Below, piece by piece: positions 1-12,400 of a stretch of 64,000 nt of DNA. Source of the DNA: Membranipora membranacea (taxonomy: Eukaryota; Bryozoa; Gymnolaemata; Cheilostomatida; Membraniporidae); NCBI GenBank assembly GCA_914767715.1, contig OU612065.1, positions 11,408,001-11,472,000 of the forward strand, in the 5' to 3' direction. How positions within the stretch are numbered: the stretch's first letter is position 1; every line of letters begins with the position of its first letter. Position numbers and translations under genes: made by a program. A model generated the notes under the pieces. That model saw only the letters and a program-made list of their open reading frames with translations. It searched no databases and was not told the DNA's origin.

Positions 1-282
1 AAGTACTACTCTACTCTACAGACTACTGTACTTATCTGTCAACTTCAACTTCTCCGTGATTGCTAAACTACCCCCCCCCCCCCCCCTTTTGTGGTTGGTT
101 GATTTGCAGCCTCAACCACTGAGGCACTTCCAACCACTGCATTACTAAAATGAATTTAACAAGTTCTGAAAGGTACTACCCATAATATAAGTTCCATGAA
201 ATCAAATCAAAGGTTAAGGGTGTATTGATATCCATCCAAGTATTTTGTTTTGTTGTGTGTAAAGAACTTGCTGGGTCTTCAG

Positions 283-333
283 ATAAGGACCTAAGACTGC
301 ATACAACCGTTTTATGCAGTCTTAGGTCCTTAT
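283..333. repeat. Perfect 21-bp inverted repeat (hairpin)
   Basis: Positions 283-303 and 313-333 are perfect reverse complements with a 9-nt loop (304-312). The arms begin ATAAGGACC and end with TATGC. It lies beside a second foldback cluster and is probably part of the same foldback element. Confidence 0.85.
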
Positions 334-344
334 TTGTAGACCAA

Positions 345-462
345 AGACAGTCAAGAGACGTTGTCAGACAGTCAAGAGACGGTCTCATGACTGTCTGACA
401 ACCCAACATCTCTTGACTGTCTTGTAACGTCTCAAGACTGTCTGACAACGTCTCTTGACTTT
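345..462. repeat. Complex foldback of repeated TCAAGAGACG / GTCTGACAAC units
   Basis: The motif TCAAGAGACG occurs in both orientations several times, interleaved with GACAGTC / GACTGTC and TTGTCAGAC / GTCTGACAA. The whole block can fold on itself in several alternative ways. It has no coding signal. A foldback or MITE-like repeat is the simplest reading. Confidence 0.7.
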
Positions 463-1883
463 GTGTGTCAAGTCAAGGTCAAACAAATACTCACCTGCTA
501 CTCCCTTGGTCCAGTCAAGCCACTCATGCTTAAGACATGTAGCCTAGCCTCATGATCAGTCAAATTCAAATGAGCGAGTTCATACAGTGACAATAACGAC
601 ATATTTGTGGGCCTTCTTTGATCATGGGCCTAGGAAAAAAGTAGCTGGTTTCATGCATATGCCAGATAAGTATTTGAAGGTACAAGCATTGATACCCCTG
701 CCAATGTTAATCATGGACATTGGCAATGTATACATGCTTGTTACTCCAGATGCATATGGAGTACTGGCATTGGTGGCAATAAATGCGACTTATTTTCTCC
801 ACGACTCAGCATGTCTTCACCAGATAATTCATCCAGGTCTCCAGAACCAGTGTTTTTAGCTGTGACCAATAAAAACCTTTTGCTACTAGCAATTTCTGTC
901 CCAGATCGACAACGATAATCAGGTTATAGTAGCCTTATATGCTCTTGCAGTCGCCATAACATTCTGAGCTAATTTGTAAGTGTTGGCATCTCGGGTGGCC
1001 ATTGATGCATTTTTCAACTACGCCCTGACCGACTGTAGGCTCCCTCTGCTTGATTGCAAAGTCTTCAGCATATCCCTTTTTTGAACCACAAAGTTGAGTT
1101 GGCAGTTTCACGTATATATGCAAGCTAATGTCAACATTTTGGGTCAAGAGTAACTTCCTGATATTTGACTTTGGTTGCTCTAGGTATTACTGCACCATGT
1201 AGTGTGATTGACTGTATAGCTGGCTTGCCCTTTCTTGACTGGAATTTCTCGTGTTGGCTTCTTCGTTGTGAAAAATTCTATATTGGAGCCTGCTTCCAAT
1301 TTCAGTCTTATAAGTTCTCTCGATAGACTTGGCCAAAGCTCCCCCAGCTGTCACCCAAAACTGGAATGGAGTTGCTTCTCCTACCCTCAGCTCATCTCCC
1401 AGTCATATACAGTGCATATCAATTAAGAAAACCTGCGGATCGTAGTCCTTCTGGGTAAAGTATGCCTTAAAGGCCTAAACACTCAATCTAATTACAAGAA
1501 AATAGTTCCTGGCAAAGAGACCTCTGGAGCAACACTTCACTGCTTATGTACGGAGTATGGAGTTCACTGTACCATTGAAGCCATATGAAATGGCACTGCT
1601 ATACTTTTTCAATGACTAAGGCTAATGATTTTGGCCACCTCTGATTTTGGACTCAATTTTCCTGACAATGCAAATAATATTTATTGCATTTTATACGGGA
1701 AATTTGGCATTTTCGGCGATTTAAATAAAGGACAATTGACAGTTCATTGGGCTTATGCAGTAAAGTTAGTTTACTCAATAACTTATTCGACATCATCTTT
1801 GTACTGGAGGTGGTTATTTTAACATAAGCTTTAATTTTTACCTAGAAGATGCATTTGTTTTAGCAGTGTGCTGTGGTGTTGAT

Positions 1884-4800
1884 ATGAATCATGGAAAGGT
1901 TTTAAAAAGAGGATGGCTGAAGAAACAAGGTGGTATAGTACGAAACTGGCAAGATCGATGGTTTGTCCTCCAAGGTGAGATGGTGAACCGGTTAACAAAC
2001 TGTTTTTATATGACTAGAGATCTTGTACCGGCAAGATATGCTGTTGTTGGAATGTCTCACCTTATCGACTTCATAACTAGTAACTGTTTCATGAAGTATC
2101 TATTATAAAACATACCTAACCTCAGCGCCTATGAAAACAACTGCTCACAAATTATTCCCCATGTTCATCTTTTGTTGTGTTGAATTCAGATTAGCTGACA
2201 CCGTATATTTAAAATAATATGCTGGCTATTTTTTGCTTAGAGGAAAATGATCACATGATGATCACATACTTTAACTTCTAATGTTACAGGCACATCACTG
2301 CTATACTACACTAAAGATGACGAGAGTAGACAACAAGGACACCTCAGCCTGCTTGGATGGACTGTATGTGAATTACCTTACAACAGGGATGAACCTGATA
2401 GATGGATGTTTGAGATTGTTCAAGGAGGTCAGCAGTAAAAGGGCTTATGTCTAATCATATGGGCTTACTGTGGCGTGGAAAGAAAAGACGATTGTAATTC
2501 TCAGGACGTTGTCACTCCAACCTCCCAAAGAAATCTATCGCTTTTCTGCTTTAACATATACAATGCAACAAATATTGGCGTTTTTTTTTCAGGATTCTAA
2601 AAATTGAGCTCATGAAACAGTGGTGGGGCTAGAACCTCCTTGGTTCATCATATAAACCTAATCCTCATTATGAAAAACAATATCATAACCTGTTCTGTTT
2701 TTTAAATGAGTAGGGAATTTGTGTGGATTGTACTATGGATCATGTTTTCATGTTTGGGCCGTTTTTGCAGCATGCAGGGGCGGTAAGAGTGGTGAGCATT
2801 ATACATTATGGGCATCTACAGAGCAGCTGAGAACAGACTGGATCAGCTCCATAAGACGTGCTATATATTGTGAGATAGGTGGTGGTGAGTTCTCTCTTCC
2901 ATGACTGTTGTCACTACAACATCATAGTTATTTGTCCGCTATACAAATCCAAATACACTATTTCAATCTGATTGCGGTGGTACAAATGTATTACCCTGTT
3001 GCATTATTAGCTTAGTTTTAGCTACAGATAATAATGAACTTATTAATTTTAAAGAATATACATAGCCCAAAGCTTTTACCTGATATACTCCTAAGCTGAA
3101 ATCGTCAACATTAATGGCTATGAAATATATTTGTATTGTCAGGATGTAAGTGTGCAATATCAGATAACTTTATTCATAACAGTTTGTGGACAACTTTAGC
3201 CTTTACAGGGGTATGGATTATATAGAAGTGACAGTTAATTGGGATGGTACAGTGGACTCCATACCTCTCATCTTCACTGCGCTTGAGCAGGAGGAGACAA
3301 GTTCTAATGTTGTACATAATTTCTCTCAAAATAGCTTTGAACTTTTTCACTGATAAGATATTACATCACAGCAACAGAACTGGCTGCCTGGCTGCAAAAC
3401 GCTATGGACTGTGTGTACTTTTTAAGTCTATTGTTACATCAAGAGACAATTATTATGATGCAAACAAGCCAGGAGAGGCAAGGTTTTGTTTCTGAAATTT
3501 AAATATTGTTAAGTGAAAATTCTGGATATCTCTCATTGCAGGTGTGTTCGGTGGTCCACTAATAGACATAGTAAGATATGATAAAAGATTTAACCGGATA
3601 GATGTTCCACATGTTATCAAGCAGTGTGTTGAGAGGATACGGAGTGATGGCATTGAGGTGGAAGGAATTTTCAGGTATTTTATCAAAGAGTGAATGTTAG
3701 TCAGTTTGAAAAATCCTTTTTATTGCATGTTTGACTACTCTGCCTTCTTCCCTCATATGAATGTCTGTTGGTAATTATTCATATTGTGTAATATTAATAT
3801 AGCTATTCATTTTCCATGTCAGATTGAGTGGAAGGGTGGCACAAGTGAAAGAGATGAGGAAGCGTTATGACGAAGGGGAGCGACCAAATTTTATCGAGGA
3901 GTGTATAGACGTGCACACAGCGGCTTCACTACTCAAACTGTACTTCAGAGAACTTCCAGAACCGATCATTCCGTTTGAACACTTTGAATCATTCCTAAAT
4001 CTAGCCACCAGTTTCAGATATAACAGTAATCACGACAGCACATTTAAAAGCCTGAAAACTTTGGTCAGATCAATACCCCAAGAAAACTACACACTGCTCA
4101 AGTACATAACAGGTTTCCTCAATGAGATATCCGAGAAACAACATGTGAACAAAATGACAGAAAAGAATATAGCCACAATATTTGGCACCAATATCTTGCG
4201 CAGTGAAGACGACACACCCGAGTTTCAGATGGCCACCCAAAACCTCACGACTCAAGTTGTTCTTGCTTTTGTGACCTGGCATGGGAAGGTCTTCAACGAG
4301 GAAGCTGAACTAGAAATTACTGTTGATGAGAAAGAGATGGAACAGCTGGTCAACATATCGGACAATGCTGAGCTTTCTTCAATTTCAGATACCGACAGTC
4401 TCAATACGTCAACAAATGAATCTAACTCTGTTGGTGACCTTTTAGGTATTGATTTTCACCATCTCAATACAGGAAATGAGGAGCATTCTTTCAACACAGG
4501 AGATGCTGCAACTGCCAAAATACCACCACCAATACCAGCTAGAGCTAATAACAGGCCCAGCCATTTAAAGGGACTTGGAGTTCAAAACGGAGGTACAGCT
4601 TCACCAGAGTCTGAAAAGTTTTATTCTGCTCCAGACACGCCAAATGCCCCATCTCCTGATGCGCCTACTCCAGCACCAAGAATCAGTATAACTCTTGATG
4701 ATACCCAAGCTGGGGAACAGCAGCAAAAGGCTAATATAAGGAGACACATAGGAGGTAGTTTGCGGTCTCGAGGGCGTCCTTGTGCTGTTGTGTCGGAGCG

Positions 4801-5182
4801 TTCTCCATCCCCTCCAAACCAAGACAAAGCGAATACTTTACCGATCAGAAAACTTCCTAGAGCCGCAAGTAATTTTACTAGCTTTATTGACAGTCCTATG
4901 GATGAAAGAGTGTCGCTCAATATCGGAGATCTACCTTCAAATGTAGACGATTTGCAAGCTCTTGTCCTCTCACTAAAACTTCAATTGAAGGGAAAGGATA
5001 AAACTATCTCGAATTTAGAACATCAAGTGACTTCTCAAACTGTCAAGCATCAGCAGCAGACTGCAGCATTGGCTCAAAAAATTTATCAAGAACGAGAATC
5101 AAGGGATCACGCTGTTGCAAAGGTTGTGGAACTAAGCAATCAGTTAGCCCTGTATCAGTCACAGTACGGCCCATCAGAGTAA
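1884..5182 (+). CDS. ARHGAP22/24/25: Rho GTPase-activating protein with PH domain (FilGAP family)
   Basis: A GTPase-activating protein expected to switch off Rac/Cdc42-type GTPases at the membrane and actin cytoskeleton. Five exons fit by splice sites and phase: 1884-1974, 2290-2427, 2771-2884, 3542-3674, 3823-5182, giving 611 residues. A PH domain (about 8-108) starts with GWLKKQGG and WFVLQG and ends with DWISSIRR. The RhoGAP domain follows directly (about 118-310), with the arginine finger R159 in GIFRLSG, then [10 protein letters not shown] and [18 protein letters not shown] low-complexity Ser/Pro-rich linker precedes a C-terminal coiled coil (about 545-605). This PH, RhoGAP, linker, coiled-coil order is that of vertebrate ARHGAP22/24/25; one pre-duplication orthologue is likely. 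The ATG at 1884 precedes the PH domain closely, but the frame stays open back to an acceptor-like site at 1866, so an additional 5' exon is possible. It is tail-to-tail with RIOK1. Confidence 0.93.
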
Positions 5183-5907
5183 TAATATCAATAGTGTTAG
5201 GTACTAACATAGTAGATTTTTATCATTTATTACTTATTCCCACTTTCATATGGTAGTTTTTTATCACCAACCATAATCCGCCTTCGTCATTGTTACTTAA
5301 CACTACCTCACTGGCCACTCTACCATATCATCGATTACAATCATTCTTGCTCAGTATAGTCTCTGCACCAATTCTCAACATGGCAGCGACATTGTGTAAC
5401 AGGTCCTGATTAACAAAATAATTTTAGTTTTTACATACAAAATATTCCTCAGTGCAGTTTCTATACCATCTATAAAAGTTTCATGACAAATAATGTTGCT
5501 GTGATGCATTTGCATGAAATGTTTTATTGTTTCATTGTGTGTTATTTACTTTGTAGTCTAACCAGCATTTCTATTATACTTATTTTTATCAGAAGTTCAT
5601 CATTTATACATCATATCTACCTATACACATGTTATCCTTTTGAATGTGTATGATGGGAATATATTTTGTTCGGGAACATAATCCCTTGCAATTAAGATAC
5701 AAAATTTGAATGAATGCATACCTGCTCTGTAATCAATGTAACATATGTTGATAAATATAAAAAGAAGTTTTCAGGTTAATTTAATCATTACATAAATGAG
5801 CTGTAAATATAATAAGGCTATTTTGTAAGCCGATATCGATGGTCATCACTCAATGTGGGGCCCATGTAAAAAGATCTCACATAAAAGTCATACACTGAGA
5901 CCTCAAC
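5183..5907. other. Convergent spacer between RhoGAP and RIOK1 genes
   Basis: About 725 bp of AT-rich sequence between the two stop codons. It must hold both 3' untranslated regions. I found no coding signal and no canonical AATAAA on the + strand. TTTATT (AATAAA on the minus strand) occurs near 5227 and near 5523 and could serve RIOK1. Confidence 0.6.
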
Positions 5908-8900
5908 TTATTTCAGATGAGCTTTACCAGTTTTTACTTTGCGTTTTTTTACATGTTTAGGCATTTTTTCTTTCCTCCGTTCAGCTTTAGCCTCCTTGAC
6001 TGCGTTTTTTCTCTCTCGCTTCTCCTCAACAGTCTCATTCTTACTTCTCCCTGCTTGAGTCTTATCTCCCTTCTCCTCATCGCTCCCCTGACTCTCATCA
6101 TCTGATGAGCACTCGTCTCCCTCCATCAGCATGGTAGGATTTTGTTCCACTGAAGACAGATCCGGTTTAAGACCGATAACTGTGGTATAAGCCAATCCAT
6201 CTCCACTTAAAGCAGTTCTGAAATCTTTTTCGGGATTGCGGATTTCATCCAATGATTTTGGAATAAATGACTTCATGAAGACTTCCTCCGAAATCTTCTC
6301 TTCTGCCGTGAGGTCATCAGGTGACCGCTGGCTGGCTTTCTCCATCAAACTCAGTATACAATCCTCAACATTCTTATCAGTGATGCTAGGGTCAGTGACA
6401 AAGTCAAACAATTCTTTGGTTGTGAGAACAGAGACGTTGTGTTTCATGAAAAACAGATTTACATTCATACAGTCTTTTCTCAGAAATTCTAAGGCATGAG
6501 GGTGATCATGCTCCACTGACTGGCTCACGTCTATCCAGTAAGAATCACTTCCATGGTACAGCAGATTGTATTCAGACAAGTCTCCGTGTACAAGCTTGCA
6601 TGTATTGTATAAGGTATGGAGTCGTCTGACCATTCCCAGGTACATCTCACATGCTTTGTTAGAACTGAACTCTGCATCCTTTAGTCTCGGAGCCGGCCAT
6701 CCATCCTCACCAAGAAATGTCATCACCAGGACATGACCCTTCAGTATGAGTGGCTCAGGGCAGGGAATGCCTGCTTGGTAGATTCTATTCAAATTTCTGA
6801 ATTCTTTTTCTGCCCAGGTCCTGACCATCTTTCGAGGGTTCGACTTGCAGTAACCATTTCTAAATCTATACTCTCCACTAACATATTTATCTCGATCTTT
6901 GAACACCAATATTGACGTTTTATAGACTTTGATGGCTAGGTGTGTACCGTCAGGCTTTGTGGCGTGATACACATTGGCTTCTTTGCCTGTGCTGATGCAA
7001 CCATTTATCTCTGAAATCACTCCTTGACTGAGTAGTTTGAATATGATCATCCTCGTCCTAGGATCCAGTACTTGTTCAACAGTTGCCCGGTCAGCTTTGT
7101 CCTTCTGCCTAGCTCGCTCACTGTCAGCTTTCTTACCAACATTACTACCACTCAAGGCTGGTTTCACATATTCACTCAGGGATATCTTGGCGCTAAACTG
7201 GTTGCTGAGAGTTTTGTCGTTGACAGTGATCCGTTTGTGTGGGACACTATTCTGCCTTGCTTGCTGTGAGTTTGGCTGTGGCCGCTGACTGCTAGCCGTC
7301 TGAAATTGTTTGGTGAAATTTCCTTTCATACCACTCCAATCTTCACCAAAAGCATAGTTGTCATCTTCTCCAGACCAATCTGGACCTTCTTCATCACTCT
7401 AAAATAATATTCAAGTAAGTGTTCTAAGAAACACTAAGTTGGTTCTAAATATAGATTAGAAATATATAAATTACTCTATGTTTCCTTTTGAGTCGCAGCT
7501 TCATAGCGTCACAAATCATAACTCCATGAAGTAGTTAACAGTTTAAATTTTTGCAATGGTACAGCTTTGAAACCCATAAGACCATTTACCAAGCAATGCA
7601 ATTAATAAGTGCAAAATGAGATGATATACAATCCGCATGTATGAGCATTATCACGAAATATCAAAAATAATCTAGTTGATGGTGATAATCACTCTGGAGA
7701 AATAACGTGAGTACCTAGGGAGCAGGCAAATACCGGTCAAAATTTTGTTATGCACCACAAGTTATGATTGATCTAAGCATAAGCTACCCATTCCAAAAGG
7801 CATCTACCATGAAATCTGAGTCATTCTGCAGCTTCGAGACGTCCTCTATTTTCATATCAGGGCGGTCACCAGGCTTTGGTGATGTTACTTCTGGCCCACG
7901 TAGTACTGATGGCGAAGTGATCTCCTCTGCATCGTTAAATTGTCCTTCTTCTATCATTATGTATACTTCTGCTATCTAAAATAAGGGATTTGCATAACAG
8001 AATCAGGAGGTGTCGTTTTTCTTCGGTGGTATGCCTTTATTCTTTCCATATACCACCCATGCTAAACTTTGTCCATGGAATAATACTACCCCTTACGTAA
8101 CAAAACTGGGCATAGATTCCATAACAGCTAAAACTATTACACAGAAGAGAGGACAGTGGAGATCACTAATAAGAACCAAAGATCCTGACCGAAAGACGCG
8201 GAAGTTTACACAAACAGAACTGTTCGATGATTACGTATATACAAATAGACATGGAAAGAACTGGAGTTCTCTCAGGAATTACATAACAGTCATACACCTT
8301 TGTCCAACAGACTTCGTTATAGTTAGGTCATAGTCATAGGCCCCTGGGACTTACATGCCTTTTCTTTGCCAATGTCCAGGAGGTGGTTGATACTGGAAAT
8401 TGGCAAAGTAAAGGCATGTGAGTCCCAGGGGGCCCATGGTCATAGTATAGGAATTTCAGATGTTTGCAGTCAAGGTGTAATATGGAGTTCGCTGTGTTAC
8501 TCCCTGGGCCCCTGGAATGGATGTCATTGACCAAGGAGATAAAAGGGGGTTGAGCAAATGACATGTCCTGAGGGTATATATACATATATATCATTAATCA
8601 TATTTTTGTTTATAATATATTATTTATACATATATATGACCAAGCAAGGTAAGATGTGATCAAGGAGATCTCCTTCTCCTGACCTTTGATCTGAATACCT
8701 CAACCTACTCGTCTCATGTACTACTATTACAAAACCAGCAAGTCAACAATAAAGACCCACTAGTCCAATCAATGGACCGGATACAGCTGAACTTATATAT
8801 ATATACAATACAATTAATTATATAATAATAATAATGGGAAAATACAGACAGGTCTACTCCAAACCATCCATGTCTCTGACAATGTATGACTGCCCCTTAA

Positions 8901-9404
8901 GTTTATGTTGTTATGTCGCTTGCAACAACAAACAGACATGATCCATGGCATGGAATCATCACATAACTCTAGCTGTACTCTGTGGTCCTGAGAACAACAT
9001 TTTATGGACATGGGAACTACACATTCCATGGCCAGCCATGAGTTGAAACAATTGTAGCTCAAATACTTATTCATTTATCAAATATATAGATCATACTGAC
9101 TCTCGTGATCTGACTGGGCATTCCCAGAGCTAAGCATGCGCAGAATGTATATAGCATACTGACTCTCGTAATCTGACTAGGCATGCTGAGCATGCGCAGA
9201 ATGGTGTATATAGATATCACAATGATTCAAGAATTTTACCTGCATCCACACTGTATAAATTATATTTTCGGCCTTGACCATAGTAAAAGAAACATAAATC
9301 TTTGTGGAGGTATGGGAAATCCCCAATAGAACTTTAAAAATCTTAGTCTACAATTTTAATTGAACCAAAACTTCACTTACTGTCTGGGTGTTTAGATATT
9401 GCAT
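5908..9404 (-). CDS. RIOK1: Serine/threonine protein kinase RIO1
   Basis: Atypical RIO-family kinase/ATPase needed for late cytoplasmic maturation of the 40S ribosomal subunit. Three minus-strand exons, all phase 0: 9404-9381 (8 codons), 7975-7808 (56 codons) and 7398-5908, giving 560 residues against about 568 in human. The large exon carries the RIO1 signature: KADRATVEQVLDPRTRMI, P-loop STGKEANVYHA, the Lys of AIKVYKTS, KDRDKYVSGE, catalytic loop LVHGDLSEYN and metal-binding IDVSQSVEHDHP. The C terminus is acidic then strongly basic (KHVKKRKVKTGK), as in the family. The N terminus contains GQFNDAE at about residue 19, matching the PRMT5 adaptor-docking motif of human RIOK1. The first exon is inferred from ATG, a GTAAGT donor and matching phase. 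Its start codon is 45 bp from that of the divergent ZNG1 gene. Confidence 0.95.
8339..8434. repeat. Foldback / MITE-like inverted repeat in RIOK1 intron 1
   Basis: Arms 8339-8379 and 8393-8434 are imperfect reverse complements (about 41 nt, few mismatches) with a 13-nt loop. The arms start GGCCCCTGGGAC and end CCAG. A further GGCCCCTGG-like sequence near 8508 suggests a relic of a larger element. No coding content. Confidence 0.75.
9092..9213. repeat. Tandem pair of ~60-bp repeats carrying a GCATGCGC motif
   Basis: Copies 9092-9154 and 9155-9213 share CATACTGACTCTCGT and AGCATGCGCAGAAT and both end in TATATAG. GCATGCGC is a half-palindrome like the core of NRF1 sites, which are common at housekeeping promoters. 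The pair lies about 170-310 bp from the RIOK1 start codon, inside its first intron. Confidence 0.6.
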
Positions 9405-9449
9405 TAGACTTGCGACGAGAAAGTCACCAGACCGTAGTCAAACTACATT
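9405..9449. promoter_or_regulatory. 45-bp divergent interval between RIOK1 and ZNG1 start codons
   Basis: The ATG of RIOK1 reads left from 9404 and the ATG of ZNG1 reads right from 9450. No TATA box is visible between them. With so little room, transcription starts must lie inside the opposite gene's first exon or intron, or the 5' untranslated regions must overlap. It is inferred to be a bidirectional promoter core of the TATA-less housekeeping type. Confidence 0.6.
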
Positions 9450-12400
9450 ATGAACTCAAGTGATGATGAGGATGAGATCCCTGACTTGGTATCTGCAAAC
9501 ATCCAACCTGTCCCAGTTACAATCATCACTGGATATTTAGGTGAGAAGTAGGAGAATTTACATACCTAACTAAAACTTGGAAACAGATTAGTAGTACCTG
9601 AGTTTGGACCCTGAGCTTCCCTTTTATCTTGTTTTGCCGCAACCCCATCCAGCTGACATACCAAATTGTATGCTGCCCACTCAGGAGGGGTAACTTTTAT
9701 GTGAGAAATCTGAGAATATTTCTGTAACCCCCCCCCCCCCCCGACTCTCTCTCTCTCTGCGTACAGGAAGAATTCTCCCTGCTCTGCAGAACACTGTTTT
9801 TTCCCTCTGTGGCGGCGGAATGGTATCTATTACAAAAGTCAGGTAACGAAGTGCCGCTTCAGATGTACATCTGACACGGCGCATTGAATCACAGCTTTTT
9901 ACATATCCCTTCGCACCCACAAACGGAAAACACATGTCATACCTGACAAGTCTCCCTTTTTGGTAGGGAGCCTCCCAATTTTTAGGGGTATTTCCCACCT
10001 CCTCCCTATCTCCCTTTTTCCTCCCTTTTTCAGCTTCCTTCACCCAGAAGACTTTTCAAGCTTCTTGTTGCAAGAAAAACTATGTTTTCCTACCCCCACA
10101 GTACAAATACCTAGATATAATTGCCTATTAACATACCATCTCTCCTCGTTCGGATAAAGTGCAACAATATAATTTGTAAAATCAGGTAAAATTATGCATT
10201 TCATAATATGAACGCTCTAGTTTTGGCTTAAAACAAATGACAACAACGGCCAAATTACACCTTCACTGCGGGACGCGCAGAGTGGTACTCCGGGTCGGGA
10301 GTTCGTCCGCGGAGACCTCCTGATTTCTTGATCTACCAACTTGTCATGTATGACACATGTTCTACCCTCCCTCTTGGTTTTTGCCCGTATTATCATGCAT
10401 ACTATAGGCCTATGCGCATGATAAATTTGACAGATCAAATGTTTTCTTTCTTCAATTGGTATGAACTTAACAATTATGGACTTGTCATTCTCTGTTGATG
10501 ACAGAAGTTACATTGCAGGCATGACAGCTCAAGCAATTATACAACTGCAATATTCCACACCATAAAATCTGAATTTCCCTGCCAATGTCACAGGTTATTT
10601 TACAGGTGCTGGTAAAACTACTTTACTCAACTACATTCTGACAGAAAACCACGGCAAGCGAATTGCCGTCATCATGAATGAGTTTGGAGAAGGTTTGTGA
10701 TGAAACACATTTTTATATATTTACATTGTCAGCATCAGTTGAGTAAAATATGTATGTAGTATATAAATTAAACGACAGCTCTTCACAAACAAGAGTTATG
10801 ACCGATTTATCAATTCCGTTGTGTGATTTAATGTGTTTTAGGGGAGAGCTCGATGGAGAAGTCCATGACTGTATCAACCGGTCAAGATGATGCGCCATTG
10901 TTTGAAGAATGGTTAGAATTGCGTAATGGCTGCCTCTGCTGCTCAATCAAGTGAGTGAAACAAGTCATCATGCTTTTACATAATCTCAACCATGATAATA
11001 TTGGCCAAGTTCCTAAATATGTGTGTTACTTATTTGGGTGACAGCACAAATAGTACCAGTGGTAACTGTACTACGTAATGTGAGGGAATGTTTTCCCTGT
11101 AACATGCAGGTGTTTAACTAGCCTTGTATAATAGCACACGCCTTAAATGTTTACAGGAACAATGGAGTACGAGCTATAGAGCTGTTGATGGAGAAACAAG
11201 GAAAGTTTGACTACATCCTACTTGAGACTACCGGTTTGGCAGATCCAGGTAAAGTTTGACATTAACGATGCAATATGGTTCCTTTATACAATATTTGCCT
11301 TCCTCAAGCAGTTCTACTACATTTCAGAAATTATGCTTATAATCGATAACCATACATTAGGTTCGTTAATCTGACACAACTATCATTGCAATCATATTAT
11401 CACTTGTCAATGTTTCCATTATTTTGGTTACTTTGCTATCTTATATTCATGTCTCTTTTGTAGGCCCCATTGCTAATCTATTCTGGATGGACGATCAACT
11501 TGCTAGTGATTTGTTTTTAGATGGTGAGTGAACAAATCATTATTAAATCAGTATCATTTTCGGTTATTTTGGTAGGTTTGAACCATATACATATGAATAT
11601 TTTATGAGTACATATTTTATGTATTATATCATAGAGACACGTCAATGAAATTGGAGGTGTTACATTTCAGTTCATCTCCTTGAATGGGTCCAAAACCAGA
11701 CACAGCGATTAATTGATTGTTCTTGCTCAAATAATTTCGATCTGTTTAATGGTAAAATGGTCTATACGGAGTGAAACTCTTCAAAATCAATACATATCCC
11801 TAACGACAGGCCTATCAAACTTGGCCCAATATTATTAAATACCCATCATTTTGAAACTAATCAGAACAAAATTAACTGATCAGAGAACTTGGTTTGTAAG
11901 CTTTAAGACGAGGGAATTCTTACGCCCTCCCCCCCCCCCCTCAGGTCACATTTCTAGAACCAGTAAATTCGAACCCTTTGGCTTGCCATGGTAAATATAT
12001 TTTTTCTCATGTCAATTATTGCTGCATAATCAATCAACGGGCTGCAACTTCATCATTTGATTCCGGTATTTTTTTGTACAACACATCAAGAACATTCCAG
12101 TAAAAGGTCATTATTTTTGAATAAAAATAATTCTGAGTAAGGCATTTTGGCGAAGAATAGGACGCCGACATTTTGGTGAATACCGATTCATCCCAGCTGT
12201 GACAAATTAAATTTTAGTGATTGTTAGTCACTGGCTTCAAGATTGGCCTCCAAACGCAACTGTTGATCTCTAGATCGTGGGGATGATCACCCTTCAAACA
12301 GGATAAGCGTTGGTCTCCAAATCGTTCAATAAGGGTCTTCCACTCCAAATGGTGTCCCAATGACACTCCTTCCACTCTATCTCCAACTATACAAAACAAA

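Larger units (their letters stand above)
1..1883. other. Upstream flank, no recognised gene
   Basis: I see no exon I can assign here. The stretch holds a run of 16 C at 71-86, two foldback structures at 283-333 and 345-462, and short open frames of 60-90 codons that resemble no family I know. It may contain the promoter and untranslated or first coding exons of the RhoGAP gene that follows, because a splice-acceptor-like TTTTAGCAG at about 1858-1866 lies just before that gene's first recognised exon. Confidence 0.6.

Noticed and set aside
2719-2770. Extended reading frame upstream of RhoGAP exon 3
   Set aside because: The frame is open into the intron, but phase and family alignment require the acceptor at 2770.
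10250-10340. GC-rich patch that could be a tRNA-derived SINE
   Set aside because: A box-like GCGCAGAGTGG is present but no convincing B box or tRNA fold follows.
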